The notes: generated from the letters alone by a model not told the origin. Counted from the first letter of the stretch, positions 1 to 8,574 are shown. The stretch: 19,042 nt of DNA from an uncultured Oscillospiraceae bacterium (GCA_905193585.1 CAJJPG010000024.1:1-19042), one strand, 5' to 3'. A program made the numbers and translations.

Positions 1-2
1 TC

Positions 3-110
3 GCCTATGGCGCGCTCATTCTTTCCTTTGTTTTGTATGCAGCAAGGTTTATACAGTACATCGGTGTCCGCCCCTTAAAATGTAGAATTATGTGTTATTT
101 TGTCGAATAA
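3..110 (+). CDS. C-terminal end of a membrane protein (partial, runs off the left edge)
   Basis: The third plus-strand frame is open from the window edge to a TAA at 108-110 and encodes 35 residues. The first part (about AYGALILSFVLYAARFIQYI) is a hydrophobic stretch typical of a last transmembrane helix. A short charged tail follows (VRPLKCRIMCYFVE). Support is limited: one short frame with sensible composition, ending just before a strong hairpin. The family cannot be named. It would be the only plus-strand gene in the window, converging on the minus-strand glycan locus, so it is probably an unrelated neighbour. It could be a chance open frame. Confidence 0.4.
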   Translation, partial: AYGALILSFVLYAARFIQYIGVRPLKCRIMCYFVE

Positions 111-154
111 AAAAAGACCGAGCGCCAAACTTGCTTTTCACAAGCTCGGCGCTC
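107..154 (-). terminator. Rho-independent terminator at the end of the minus-strand locus
   Basis: On the minus strand, 154-120 folds as a 14-bp stem (GAGCGCCGAGCTTG against CAAGTTTGGCGCTC). It has two G-U wobbles and a 7-nt loop, and is followed by GGTC and a run of seven T. On the plus strand the same two positions become A-C mismatches and the downstream T tract is poor. The hairpin is therefore built for minus-strand transcripts, although some bidirectional use for the plus-strand gene ending at 110 is possible. It marks the original downstream end of the glycan locus. Confidence 0.8.
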
Positions 155-182
155 TGTTCTGTACTTTGGCAGTATTCTATTT

Positions 183-203
183 TGTGATTCCAATTGAATC
201 ACA
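183..203. repeat. Perfect 8-bp inverted repeat with 5-nt centre
   Basis: TGTGATTC (183-190) and GAATCACA (196-203) are perfect inverted arms around CAATT. There is no T tract on either side, so it is not a convincing terminator. It could be a relic operator or a small hairpin. Nothing nearby says which. Confidence 0.4.
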
Positions 204-1027
204 TATTTCTTTAACTTTTCACACTATTTAAGCCTGTAAAAATCATGTATCATGGACATACGCAAAACCACACATAACAATTTCAAACACACAAAACATC
301 CACGAGTGCACAATGTGAAACTTCCTACCAGGAATTCATTGAACGGTAATATGAAATGTCTCAAAAAAATAAGCTCTTTTTACTCAAATAAACATTTCCT
401 GATAAGTCGCACATATTTTTACTTTAAATACTGAACCGTAATTATTGCATTACATTAATAAAGACAAACTTCGATAATGTACTTACCTTTAAGCTGTGCA
501 TAACGATTGCCCTATCACAATTCGAGCTGTATATTACAACTGCTTGGGTACCGAAAGGATTGCGAAATCAGCAAGACGAGGTGCGGTAAATATAACTGTC
601 GCCTTCTTTAATTATATTAGCAACCTTTAAATAGAATTTTTCTGCGGCAAACATTTCTTTCAGCTGTCTTCGGAGAGCTTATCTATTGCGCCTGGTCGGC
701 AACAATCTGCCCCAAAAACCTGCGATATAGCATAGAAAAACGTTCTTTAGAATATACAGGTTTTAGAGCACCCTATATTTGTTTTTGGCGGGTGAAGTCA
801 AGTAAAGCAAGTTAGCAACAATCACTGCTTCATACATCTCATGAATATCAATTGCCTAAATCATTGTCTTGACGATTTAAGCGTGCGAGATGCCTGTCAA
901 TAAGGAAATAAACGTTTCAACCCTTGAAAGCTCAAATTGTAACACTGCATTATGCGCCAGATAAGCTCCACGCGAAATATTTTTTCTGTCACCTATAGCT
1001 GCGTAAAGATGGTATTCGGGTTTTACC
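204..1027. other. Gene-poor, AT-rich, degenerate stretch
   Basis: No frame here has a good ribosome binding site together with a recognisable protein. The 60-codon frames at 252-434 (+) and 877-1059 (-) have poor composition and no family signature. Some minus-strand patches look like worn coding sequence, for example a frame around 565-660 reading KEMFAAEKFYLKVANIIKEG. They are interrupted by stops and frame changes. The likeliest reading is eroded remains of genes between the GH78 stub and the terminator at 107-154. I see no tRNA, insertion sequence or attachment site. Confidence 0.45.
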
Positions 1028-1276
1028 TCACAAAAGCTTGTCCGTAACACCATATTCATTGTAATAAATGTAGTTGTCGGAATTGTTTATGTAGAGTGCC
1101 AGAAAACCCTTTGTAATTTACTCGCCGTTAACATACGCCCTGTAAAATCCGGGTGTTGAAACGCGTAACACATATTTGCCGTCCCCGCAGGCACTGAACG
1201 CCCGCCTTATAAGCGGTGCGGGAACAAAGCTGTCAAATGTTGAATACCCCGTGTCCATTCCTATATATTTTTTCAT
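1028..1276 (-). pseudogene. N-terminal stub of a GH78-like alpha-L-rhamnosidase, interrupted and truncated
   Basis: An ATG at 1274-1276 sits behind GGAG (8-nt spacing), about 55 bp after the GH92 stop. The frame gives 52 residues ending GFYRAYVNGE, then a TAA at 1118-1120. Reading straight through that stop, the same frame continues for 29 codons (ITKGFLALYINN, then YYNEYGVTDKLL) to a TGA at 1028-1030. From memory, GH78 rhamnosidases of Firmicutes have an N-terminal beta-sandwich with NGxxITKGxLAPYxSNPD and YYDEYDVT, and both halves match it. A nonsense change (a Glu or Lys codon to TAA) is the simplest reading. The catalytic barrel, several hundred residues, is missing downstream. GH78 is recognised by motif memory only. 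Confidence 0.6.
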
Positions 1277-1331
1277 TTAACGATCTCCGTTTTAAAATTT
1301 TTGCTTTTCCTATACGGGTATATTTTTTATA

Positions 1332-3358
1332 TTATAAGCCTTTTGCCCTTTCACTGCATTTGAAAAAGCCATGGGGAATGATTTTTCCCTGCGCGGCGGG
1401 GTCAAATCTTTTACCGCATATGCCGGCAGACTCAAACAGCGTCCTGCCTATGTTTATATATTCCGCCTTTCCCGGGCATAAGGGATAAAAGCCGAGCGCC
1501 GAAAATATAAACCACGCGGACATTGTCCCGTTGTCCTCATCCCCCGGGAAGCCGTCTGTCTCCGGGCTGAAAAGCTCGTTACATATTTTATTGACCCAAT
1601 AAACGGACTTTTCCCTTTCCCCGAGGTAAGCGTAAATATACGGTATATGAAAGCTCGGCTGATTGCTTATTGCGCACTGCCCGAAATCCACCGCCGCCAT
1701 TTCGGTCATTTCGTGTATCTCGATGCCATACGCACCGACCTTATAGACAGGCGGCGTTTTGAAAAATTCATCCAGTCTTTCAATCAGTTTCGGCACGCCG
1801 CCGAAAAGCTCTGCCAATCCGTCAATATCGTGCTGAACGGCAAACGTTGTCTGCCATGCCGAAGCCTCGGTATACTCCCCGCCCCATGCAAATGGGTCAA
1901 AGTCGGGGCGCATATTGCCCAAGCTGTCTCTGCCGCGCATAAACCTGCTTTCGGTATCAAATATATTTTTATAATTTTTCGATGATTTACGGTATTCCCT
2001 TTCCGTTTCCGTATCTCCCGATATTTCAGCCGCTTCGGCAATGCAAAAATCTCCGTACGCCGCGTCCAACGTGAGGTTTACGCTTTGCTCTTCAACATCA
2101 TTCGGCACATATCCGTATTTTCGGTACGCTTTCGCTCCGTTTCTTCCGAACCTACGGTCCGCCGATTCGTTTACGGAATGGTGCAGCATACCCCGCAGCG
2201 CCGTCTCGAGCAATTCGCCGCTTATTATTCCCTTAACCGCACCGTCGGCTATCACCGCGTCGATAAGCGTGCTCGGCATACAGCCCACCTCGCCTATCGA
2301 CGGCCATCTCGGCAGCCAGCCGCAATCCCTGTAATCCTGAACAAATCCCTCGACAAAGGCTTTATAATCCTTCGGTGCTATTATTGAAAACAACGGGAAT
2401 ACGGTACGGTAGGTATCCCAAAAGCCGTTATCCGTATATCGCTTGCCCGGTCTTATTTTGCCGTCGTACGGGCAGTAGTGTATTTCATGCCGTTTGCGTC
2501 GGTTTCATACGCCTTGTGGGGATATAAAAATACTCTGTAAAGGCAGGAATAAAAGGTTCTCAGCAGTTTTTCGTCATCTGTTTTCACTGAGATTAAAGAA
2601 AGCCTTTCCTCCCATAGCTCCGCTGCTCTTTTGCGTGCGCCGTCAAAGCCGTCGGGTGCTGTATCTCTATCGAGATTTATAAGCGCCTGCTCTGCGCTTA
2701 TATACGACACCGCAAGCCAACACTCCGCCTTTTCACCCGAAATTCCTATATGCGCTCCGCTGTCGCAAATCACGGTGCTTTCCGCGTTAATATCTCCCTT
2801 ATTGAATTTAAGCACAAAATACATTTTAAAGTTTTCGGCTTTATCGTTCGAGTGCTGATCCGTCCACCCGTATAAGGCTGCGTTTTCCGTATCAAGCTCG
2901 GCGCGGAAATTGCCGCCCTCGGGGAACACCGAAAACCATTTATCCCCCTTAAAGCCGTAATTAAGCCTTATATACGCCCCCTTATCCGTCGGTACAAGAC
3001 AAAGCTCGCAGCCCGAGCGTAAAAAATACAGCCGCATATAGTCGGGGCGCAGAACCGCGTCCTCGGGTCTGTAGCCGCTCCATCTTTTATCGGGCTCGGT
3101 AAATATTCTTTCGCTCTGCGGCAAAAGGGTCAAAGCGCCGTAGTCGCCTATCCACGGGCTTGGCTGATGCGTCAGCCGCACGCCCTCCAAGGAGCGGCTG
3201 TCGGGGCTGTAAAACCAATTTTTCACAGCGGAATCGGTCTGCGGGGCAAACCCAGCCATTGCAAACGGCAGCTGCGTCATCGGCAGGGTATTTCCGTTTG
3301 AATACCTATATGATGATTTTGCTCCCTGCTTTATATTTACAAATTCCAATATGCTCAT
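1332..3358 (-). pseudogene. GH92 alpha-mannosidase, split by one frameshift
   Basis: GH92 enzymes are calcium-dependent exo-alpha-mannosidases that trim mannan and high-mannose N-glycans. The first frame (ATG at 3358, GAGGGG upstream) carries the N-terminal beta-sandwich (GNTLPMTQLPFAMAGFAPQT) and runs to a premature TAA at 2453. Homology then jumps frame at about 2474-2480. The next frame reads CPYDGKIRPGKRYTDNGFWD and continues through the (alpha/alpha)6 barrel to TAA at 1332. That half shows EYTEASAWQ (likely general acid Glu), ISNQPSFHIPYIY, and PGDEDNGTMSAWFIFSALGF (likely base Asp). Joined, the product would be about 675 residues, normal for the family. There is no signal peptide, so it would be cytoplasmic. 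One missing T in CTACTGCCC would explain the break. It is either a recent pseudogene or a sequencing error. Confidence 0.88.
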
Positions 3359-3363
3359 TTATT

Positions 3364-3426
3364 TTAACACTTCCCCTCAAGCAGCACCGCGCTCTCCGCA
3401 GGTACGGTAAAGCCGTTTTGCGGCAA
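3364..3426 (-). pseudogene. Orphan C-terminal tail of a lost glycoside hydrolase
   Basis: In the gap between the beta-helix and GH92 genes, one minus-strand frame reads LPQNGFTVPAESAVLLEGKC and ends with TAA at 3364-3366. It is closed upstream by a TAG at 3448-3450 and has no start. The pattern F-T-V-P-A-x-S-A-V-L-L-E is typical of the last strand of the C-terminal beta-sandwich found in many glycoside hydrolases. It is read here as what remains after deletion of a gene that once sat between the two neighbours. The short length makes chance possible. The GAGGGG inside this tail is also the likely ribosome binding site of GH92. Confidence 0.35.
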
Positions 3427-3439
3427 TTTGTGCAGTTCA

Positions 3440-4894
3440 TTATATTGCTATATTCTGTTTATCCAAATCGGTAAATTCACCTATGGTTTTATCTGCCTTG
3501 CCTGTTTCGGCATTTGCAACACCGTTTAAAGTAACGTTTTCAAGCTGCAAAAATCCGGTTTTACCCTCGCTTAAATCCAAAAGCACGGCTATGTTTTCAA
3601 AATACGCGCGGCTCAATGTCAGCCTGCCTATTTCTCCGCCGGGCTTTACCTTTAAAAAGCAACCCTTTTCTTTTTCCGTATCGGCTCTTGTCATATCAAC
3701 ATCGCGTATAATAAATCTTTCCACTATGCCGCGCAGCACGGCATACACCGTATCGGCGTTATCAACGCTGTTTTCGTTTATTTCAAGTCCGTCTATAAGC
3801 AGCGTGCCTATTTTCGGTTTCTTTATAAATTCACGCCCGAAATCATGGGTTGGGTAGCCTATCTGTAACAGGTTTCGGTTGTCATACGGGCGGTGCCACT
3901 TTATATTTCTTAACGTCAGCGACTCAATATCCCCGCCTATGCTGAAAAGGAAAAGCGGGTGATCGCACTCGGGCGGCATCAGGCTCTCTTCGCTTCTCAA
4001 ATCTATATTTTCAAAGGTTATGCTTCCGAAATTACCGTAGGTATCGCTTATAAACCACGGGTTTATGTAAAATCCCATTGAACGGCATGTTCCCGTTACA
4101 TTTCTTACGGTCACGCGGTCAAGCCTGCCGCTCATACGGGATAAAAGCCTTATTCCCTGCCATGCGTGGTCTAAAAACACGCCGTCTATAAGCACGTCGG
4201 TAATTGAAGAAAGCCCGTCCCGCTCGTCGGGCCCTATGTTCATAAAGTCATCCTCTGTTCTGCCGCCCACATTGCGCATGGTAAGGAACTGACCCGGCCC
4301 CCAGAAATGGAAACCGTCCTGATTGCCGAGCGGTATCTCGTTTTCAAGCTCTATCCAAGTATTTTCAATATTTACATGCTTAAAATTGCCCACCGTAAAG
4401 GCAAACGTGCGCTGATCCCTTACGGTCACATCCATTACGTTAAGATTTTCAACCCCTATAAACTCCAGCGCTACCGTAAGGTGGTGGCATTCGTCCGAAA
4501 CATACCGCTTTGGCATGTTCCGTGCCACCGCGTTCGGGTCGCTGCTCGGAACATCATGCGCTTGGTGCAGGCAGTTGTGGTTATACGTTCCGCCTATAAG
4601 GGTTATATTTTTGGTTCTGACATTTTCATCATAGCTGAACCTTGCGGTAGATAAAACCGCGCAATCGCTGTTATCCGCAAGGTAAAAGCCGCAGCTTTTA
4701 TCCATGCACTCAATGGTGGTGTTATCGTGAACCTTAAGCCCGCGCACAAGCGCCGCGCCGTCCATAATAAGGTGGAGTCTGCCGTATTCGGGCGCTTTAT
4801 CCAGCACCGCCTGCAATAAATCGGTAACGTCGGTTCCGCCGCCGCTTATAACGCTGCTGTCGAGCTTTGCTATGTCGCTTGCATATATTTTCAT
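3440..4894 (-). CDS. GH28-like right-handed beta-helix protein
   Basis: 484 residues. The start ATG overlaps the stop of the SGNH gene (ATGA) and has AGGAGA 8 nt upstream. From about residue 95 the protein has repeating coil motifs (for example KNITLIGGTYNHN, FKHVNIENTWIELEN, ITDVLIDGVFLDH, GSITFENIDLRS), typical of a single-stranded right-handed beta-helix. It matches the polygalacturonase (GH28) pattern at two active-site positions: N191-x-D193 followed by G-F-H-F, and D215-D216 in TEDDFMNIG. The canonical GHG and RIK motifs are replaced (H243-AWQGIRLL), so polygalacturonase activity is uncertain. There is no signal peptide, so it is probably cytoplasmic and acts on imported oligosaccharides. 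The specificity is unknown; another beta-helix hydrolase or lyase family is possible. Confidence 0.8.
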   Translation of the reverse strand: MKIYASDIAKLDSSVISGGGTDVTDLLQAVLDKAPEYGRLHLIMDGAALVRGLKVHDNTTIECMDKSCGFYLADNSDCAVLSTARFSYDENVRTKNITLIGGTYNHNCLHQAHDVPSSDPNAVARNMPKRYVSDECHHLTVALEFIGVENLNVMDVTVRDQRTFAFTVGNFKHVNIENTWIELENEIPLGNQDGFHFWGPGQFLTMRNVGGRTEDDFMNIGPDERDGLSSITDVLIDGVFLDHAWQGIRLLSRMSGRLDRVTVRNVTGTCRSMGFYINPWFISDTYGNFGSITFENIDLRSEESLMPPECDHPLFLFSIGGDIESLTLRNIKWHRPYDNRNLLQIGYPTHDFGREFIKKPKIGTLLIDGLEINENSVDNADTVYAVLRGIVERFIIRDVDMTRADTEKEKGCFLKVKPGGEIGRLTLSRAYFENIAVLLDLSEGKTGFLQLENVTLNGVANAETGKADKTIGEFTDLDKQNIAI

Positions 4895-5889
4895 TGTAAG
4901 TCTCTCCTGTTTCTTTCTATTTCGGCAGTAATATTATCCGCAAGCAGCACCGAGCCGAAATCACCCGGGTGCAGCCATTTATCCGAAAAGAAATCTTTAA
5001 CATGCGGGAATACTCTCATTCCGTCTATAACCGAATACCCCGAAAATTCTTTTTTTATATCCTCAGTCATTTCGGAAAAATCGCCGCACGACGCCGGTCT
5101 GTCAAGACAAAGCGGGGCGGTATTCATATCCGTTCTCCAAAGCGGCGTTATTATATACTTTTCCGCGCCCTTAAAGGATTTGCTTAATATTACCTTTATT
5201 TTATCAATTTCGGCTATAAGGTTTTCCCTTGTGAGCGAGCACCAGTCGTTCGTTCCGTATGCCAGTGTGATAATATCCGCCTGTTCTCCGCCGCATGCTT
5301 CAAGCAGCCCCGCGTTGAAACACAGCCCGCCTACGCCCTTGTTTACTACCGAAACGTCAAGCAGTTTTCCGAGTCTTGCGGCATATGTCATAGACGGGTG
5401 CTCCGTGCCGTGACCCTGCGTAATCGAATCTCCCATGCAAAGCATTTTCCGCTTTGGTGTGGCGGGTCTGAAAACGGACGCGTCCTTAAGTGAAATATCC
5501 CTGATTTCGCTTAATGCTATGTGGCACAGATATATCTGCACACGGTGAATACCCGCGGGCAGCGCAAATGAAAAATCTCCGCTGCCGCAGGCGGTATTAT
5601 CCCCGTCAATGCCGAAACTTGCCGCATAAAGCCCGTCAATACACAAATCGTTTAAAAACCTGCCGCCCGCAAGATTTTTCTTTATACGCCAGTTAAGTGA
5701 AAGCGAGGACGCGTCGGTTTCAAAATCCATTATTACGCACGCGCCGGACGTACTGTCTTTTCTGTATCCCGCAGAAAACAGTTCTTCCTGCTCTTCGGTA
5801 AAGCGGTAAAACGATATATATCCGTCTTTTTCACCGTACCTGACCGCGCCCGATACGGCGCTTTTTATTTGCTCGGATGTAAGTATCAT
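4891..5889 (-). CDS. SGNH/GDSL-family esterase with N-terminal beta-sandwich
   Basis: 332 residues. ATGA overlaps at both ends join it to GH38 upstream and the beta-helix gene downstream, implying translational coupling. Residues 1 to about 140 look like a jelly-roll or lectin-like domain. The SGNH hydrolase domain follows: block I GDSIT (Ser155), the glycine region NKGVGG (184-188), block III GTND (212-215), and a C-terminal LHP with His307. The catalytic acid is probably Asp303, although DKWLH has one more residue than the usual DxxH. Proteins of this layout in glycan clusters usually remove acetyl groups from sugars. A cytoplasmic oligosaccharide deacetylase is therefore the likely role, since there is no signal peptide. 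The acyl group and sugar are not determinable. Confidence 0.85.
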   Translation of the reverse strand: MILTSEQIKSAVSGAVRYGEKDGYISFYRFTEEQEELFSAGYRKDSTSGACVIMDFETDASSLSLNWRIKKNLAGGRFLNDLCIDGLYAASFGIDGDNTACGSGDFSFALPAGIHRVQIYLCHIALSEIRDISLKDASVFRPATPKRKMLCMGDSITQGHGTEHPSMTYAARLGKLLDVSVVNKGVGGLCFNAGLLEACGGEQADIITLAYGTNDWCSLTRENLIAEIDKIKVILSKSFKGAEKYIITPLWRTDMNTAPLCLDRPASCGDFSEMTEDIKKEFSGYSVIDGMRVFPHVKDFFSDKWLHPGDFGSVLLADNITAEIERNRRDLQ

Positions 5890-8543
5890 TGCTTGCTTTC
5901 CTCTTTCCTCATAATAATCGTTTTAAACTCTTTGGGCGCCAGTTCAAACTCTGTACCGCCGCTTTTAAATTCTTCGTACGTTTGCTCCGCCGCCGTGGTT
6001 AAAGCCAGCGCCCCGTCAAAGCGGACTGCGGTTTTTTGCGCGGTGCTTTCGGGGTTGAAAATCCTAAGCACATAGCCGTTGCCGCTTTCAGCCTGCTTGA
6101 ACGCGCTTATTACCAGTTTCTTGTTTGAAAGAGCGAAAACGGGTTTTTCATCTATAAGCACATCGGCGTAAGGGTCCTTGCGGAAAAACAGTTCAAGCAG
6201 GTTTGTTCCCTGCACGGTGGTTCTGCCGCCGGTAAACTTTTTTTGATCGCACGGCATATAATGTGCGATAAGCGGGATTTTCAGCATTGCGGCGTATTTA
6301 TAGCAGCTCTCGCCGCAATTCATAAAGGAAATTCCCAGCGAGCCGCTTACCGTTCGCTTGCACTGGTTTTCGGGGCACTTCCACTGTTCCCCGCCCGAGC
6401 GGTCTATTACGCCGGTGGATCTTACAAGCGTAAACGCCAGGGTATTTCCGTTTGTTTTTTCACATTCGTGCGCACCCGCGGTGAAAACCGCAAATCTTTC
6501 CTTACCGTTTTCAATATAGGCAAACGAGGTATCGGGGTGCGTGTTGCTTACCGTATCGGGTTCAATCTCCCCGTCTCTGCGTTCGATAATGTCAAACGGA
6601 ATGTCGGCAAAAAAGCTGTTTGCGGATATGTCCGACGCTATATGCAGGCGCAGGCGGTGATCTTCCGCCGTATTTGCGACAGTATAATCCGCCCTGAGCA
6701 TTTTTTCTCCGGCATTGAGTGTGAATTTCAGTTTAACCGTAATTTCGGTATTTTTATCCGAACGTTTTCGGTTTTCAAAATCATACCGTTCGGGAACGGA
6801 TATTACCTTTTCAACTTCAAGCGTACTGCGGAAGCGGTTTTTTTCGGTAACCGTAACCCTTGCGGGTACGCTCCCAAAAAAGCGAGCCTCGCCGCACGGA
6901 GCATAGCGGTAGGCGTCGCCAATATCCCCGCTGTCCTCAATTTCCATAAGGTTTTCCGCCGTTCTGCCGCTGTTTTTATCCTTAAAACTTATTTTGCCGT
7001 TGTTATCTGCCGTGAGTATGAAAAACTCATTTTCTATTGATTTTTCGTCGTTTTCCGTCACACACATCTGTAGGGGCTGCCCCCCACCGCATTTGGTTAT
7101 TTTATAGCCCTTAATGCTCATGGGCTCTGCACCATCCGAAAAGAAGTAAATATTATAGCAATCAGCCGGAAAATGACCGGGAAGATTTATCGGCGAAAAT
7201 ACATCCTGCGTTATTTTCTCATATGAGCGCACGGCAAACGGAACGTTATTCCCGTCCTTATCGGTTATTCTGAAATTCCGAACGCCGTCCTTTTCGGGGA
7301 ATACAAGCCTTGCTTCAACCGTGCCGCCGAGCTCAAACGAAGAGGTATTGACAAGCACGAGCGAATAATCGTCAATATTGCCGCAGGCTGTTCCGTTATG
7401 GTATGCCGCAAGCTCCAGACCCTCGCGCAAAAGCCTGTCGCCGACTTCCTTTATCCGCAGATAGCGGTCTTCCATGTGCTTATGTATTTCATCCCTGCTG
7501 CACCCGCAAATTGAATCGTGCGGGTGATTTTTAAGCAGCTCTTTCCACAAATATTTCATGAAATTTGCAGGATATGAGCCTTTCATACATTTAAGCTCCA
7601 GCATTGAATAAAGCGGCTCAAGGCGGTTTTCAAGCATTGTTTGCGCGGCGACGTTCAAAACCTTTAAATAATGCCGCGAGGAAAGCGTGCCCTGTAAAAC
7701 GTTGTTGTCGCCGCCCTGTCGCATTTCGCCGCGGTGCTCATAAAGCGAAATGCCGTTTTCGGCTATATAGGTTTTAACACGGTCGACATAGTCCGCCATA
7801 GACGTCTGAAAAACGCGCTTTTCACCGTATTTTCCGTTAACCTTTTCAAGCACGTTCAGCAGGTCTTCCTGCGCCTCAAGGTGATCCACCCCGTTCATAC
7901 AAAGAATGTACGGGGTTACCGCCACGCCCTCAAAATTCTTTCCAACCTCTTCAACCAGGGTAAACGCCTTTTGGGCGTCATCGGGCAGGCGCTGTAAATT
8001 ATTGTACCAGTCTTTCATGTGAATTGCCAGCAGTTCGGAGCCGTCCGCTCCTACCCACCTGAATTCGGACGGCGCCTTACCCGTCAATTGCGGTTTGAAG
8101 CCCCTGCCGAAAATAAAATTATCTATACCGAACTGCCCCAGTATCTGCGGCAGCTGCGAAATATTTCCGAACTGATCCGCCGCATAGCCCACGTTTGAGC
8201 ATTTGCCGAACCGCTCGGCAATTTCGGTGCCTATAAGCAGGTTTCTGATTGTAGCCTCGCCGCTTGTAAGGTAAAAGTCGTTCTGCAAATACCACGGCCC
8301 CACCAAAATATTTCCCGAGCTTATCCATTTTTTTAATTTATCGGCATTTTCGGGATATATTTCAAGATAATCTTCCAAAACCACCGTCTGCGCGTCAAGG
8401 TGAAAAATATAATCGGGGTTTTCTTCAAGAATTTCAAAAAGATTGTTTATAAGCCTTGTAAGCTGTATCCTGAACTCCTCAAACGGGCGGTACCACTCCC
8501 TGTCCCAATGTGTGTGTGAAATAACGAAATACAGATTTTTCAA
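5886..8543 (-). CDS. GH38 alpha-mannosidase
   Basis: 885 residues. It starts at TTG (8541-8543), supported by GGAGGGG 6 nt upstream. GH38 enzymes are retaining zinc alpha-mannosidases. Motifs in order: THWDREW with zinc ligands His12 and Asp14, GYAADQFGN with the probable nucleophile Asp123, and HPHDSICGCS with a further zinc ligand His342. A middle three-helix region and C-terminal beta-sandwiches (about 390-885) follow. Length fits the bacterial type, such as MngB and the streptococcal alpha-mannosidase. No signal peptide is present, so it acts on imported mannosides. An MngB-like phospho-substrate is less likely because an ABC importer, not a phosphotransferase permease, is encoded nearby. 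Oddity: near residues 485-495 it carries a low-complexity CGGGQPLQ, encoded by a GC-rich palindrome. Confidence 0.93.
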   Translation of the reverse strand: MKNLYFVISHTHWDREWYRPFEEFRIQLTRLINNLFEILEENPDYIFHLDAQTVVLEDYLEIYPENADKLKKWISSGNILVGPWYLQNDFYLTSGEATIRNLLIGTEIAERFGKCSNVGYAADQFGNISQLPQILGQFGIDNFIFGRGFKPQLTGKAPSEFRWVGADGSELLAIHMKDWYNNLQRLPDDAQKAFTLVEEVGKNFEGVAVTPYILCMNGVDHLEAQEDLLNVLEKVNGKYGEKRVFQTSMADYVDRVKTYIAENGISLYEHRGEMRQGGDNNVLQGTLSSRHYLKVLNVAAQTMLENRLEPLYSMLELKCMKGSYPANFMKYLWKELLKNHPHDSICGCSRDEIHKHMEDRYLRIKEVGDRLLREGLELAAYHNGTACGNIDDYSLVLVNTSSFELGGTVEARLVFPEKDGVRNFRITDKDGNNVPFAVRSYEKITQDVFSPINLPGHFPADCYNIYFFSDGAEPMSIKGYKITKCGGGQPLQMCVTENDEKSIENEFFILTADNNGKISFKDKNSGRTAENLMEIEDSGDIGDAYRYAPCGEARFFGSVPARVTVTEKNRFRSTLEVEKVISVPERYDFENRKRSDKNTEITVKLKFTLNAGEKMLRADYTVANTAEDHRLRLHIASDISANSFFADIPFDIIERRDGEIEPDTVSNTHPDTSFAYIENGKERFAVFTAGAHECEKTNGNTLAFTLVRSTGVIDRSGGEQWKCPENQCKRTVSGSLGISFMNCGESCYKYAAMLKIPLIAHYMPCDQKKFTGGRTTVQGTNLLELFFRKDPYADVLIDEKPVFALSNKKLVISAFKQAESGNGYVLRIFNPESTAQKTAVRFDGALALTTAAEQTYEEFKSGGTEFELAPKEFKTIIMRKEESKQ
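7068..7090. repeat. Short GC-rich palindrome inside the GH38 gene
   Basis: GGGGC (7073-7077), T, GCCCC (7079-7083) is a perfect inverted repeat inside CTGTAGGGGCTGCCCCCCAC. It resembles, from memory, the ends of small interspersed repeats common in Clostridia (GTAGGGGC...). It is translated in frame as the glycine-rich CGGGQPLQ. Whether it is a real repeat element needs a genome-wide search. Confidence 0.3.
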
Positions 8544-8574
8544 TTAAGACCCCTCCGGGATTTGATTTCTTTTG

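Noticed and set aside
183..203. CRP-like site (TGTGA...TCACA)
   Set aside because: The spacing between the half sites is 11 nt rather than 6, and no promoter or gene start lies nearby.
252..434. 60-codon plus-strand frame in the left gene-poor region
   Set aside because: It is rich in Lys, His and Asn with no hydrophobic core, no convincing ribosome site and no recognisable motif; chance in AT-rich DNA is likelier.
877..1059. 60-codon minus-strand frame after the GH78 stub
   Set aside because: It overlaps the stub in another frame and has no match to the expected GH78 continuation or any family I know.
2453..2500. Programmed ribosomal frameshift in GH92
   Set aside because: There is no slippery heptamer, stimulatory hairpin or internal ribosome-like site at the junction, and GH92 enzymes are not known to use recoding.
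6243..7040. 265-codon open frame on the plus strand
   Set aside because: It lies wholly antisense to the well-supported GH38 gene, has no family signature or ribosome site, and its composition is that of a reverse-strand shadow.
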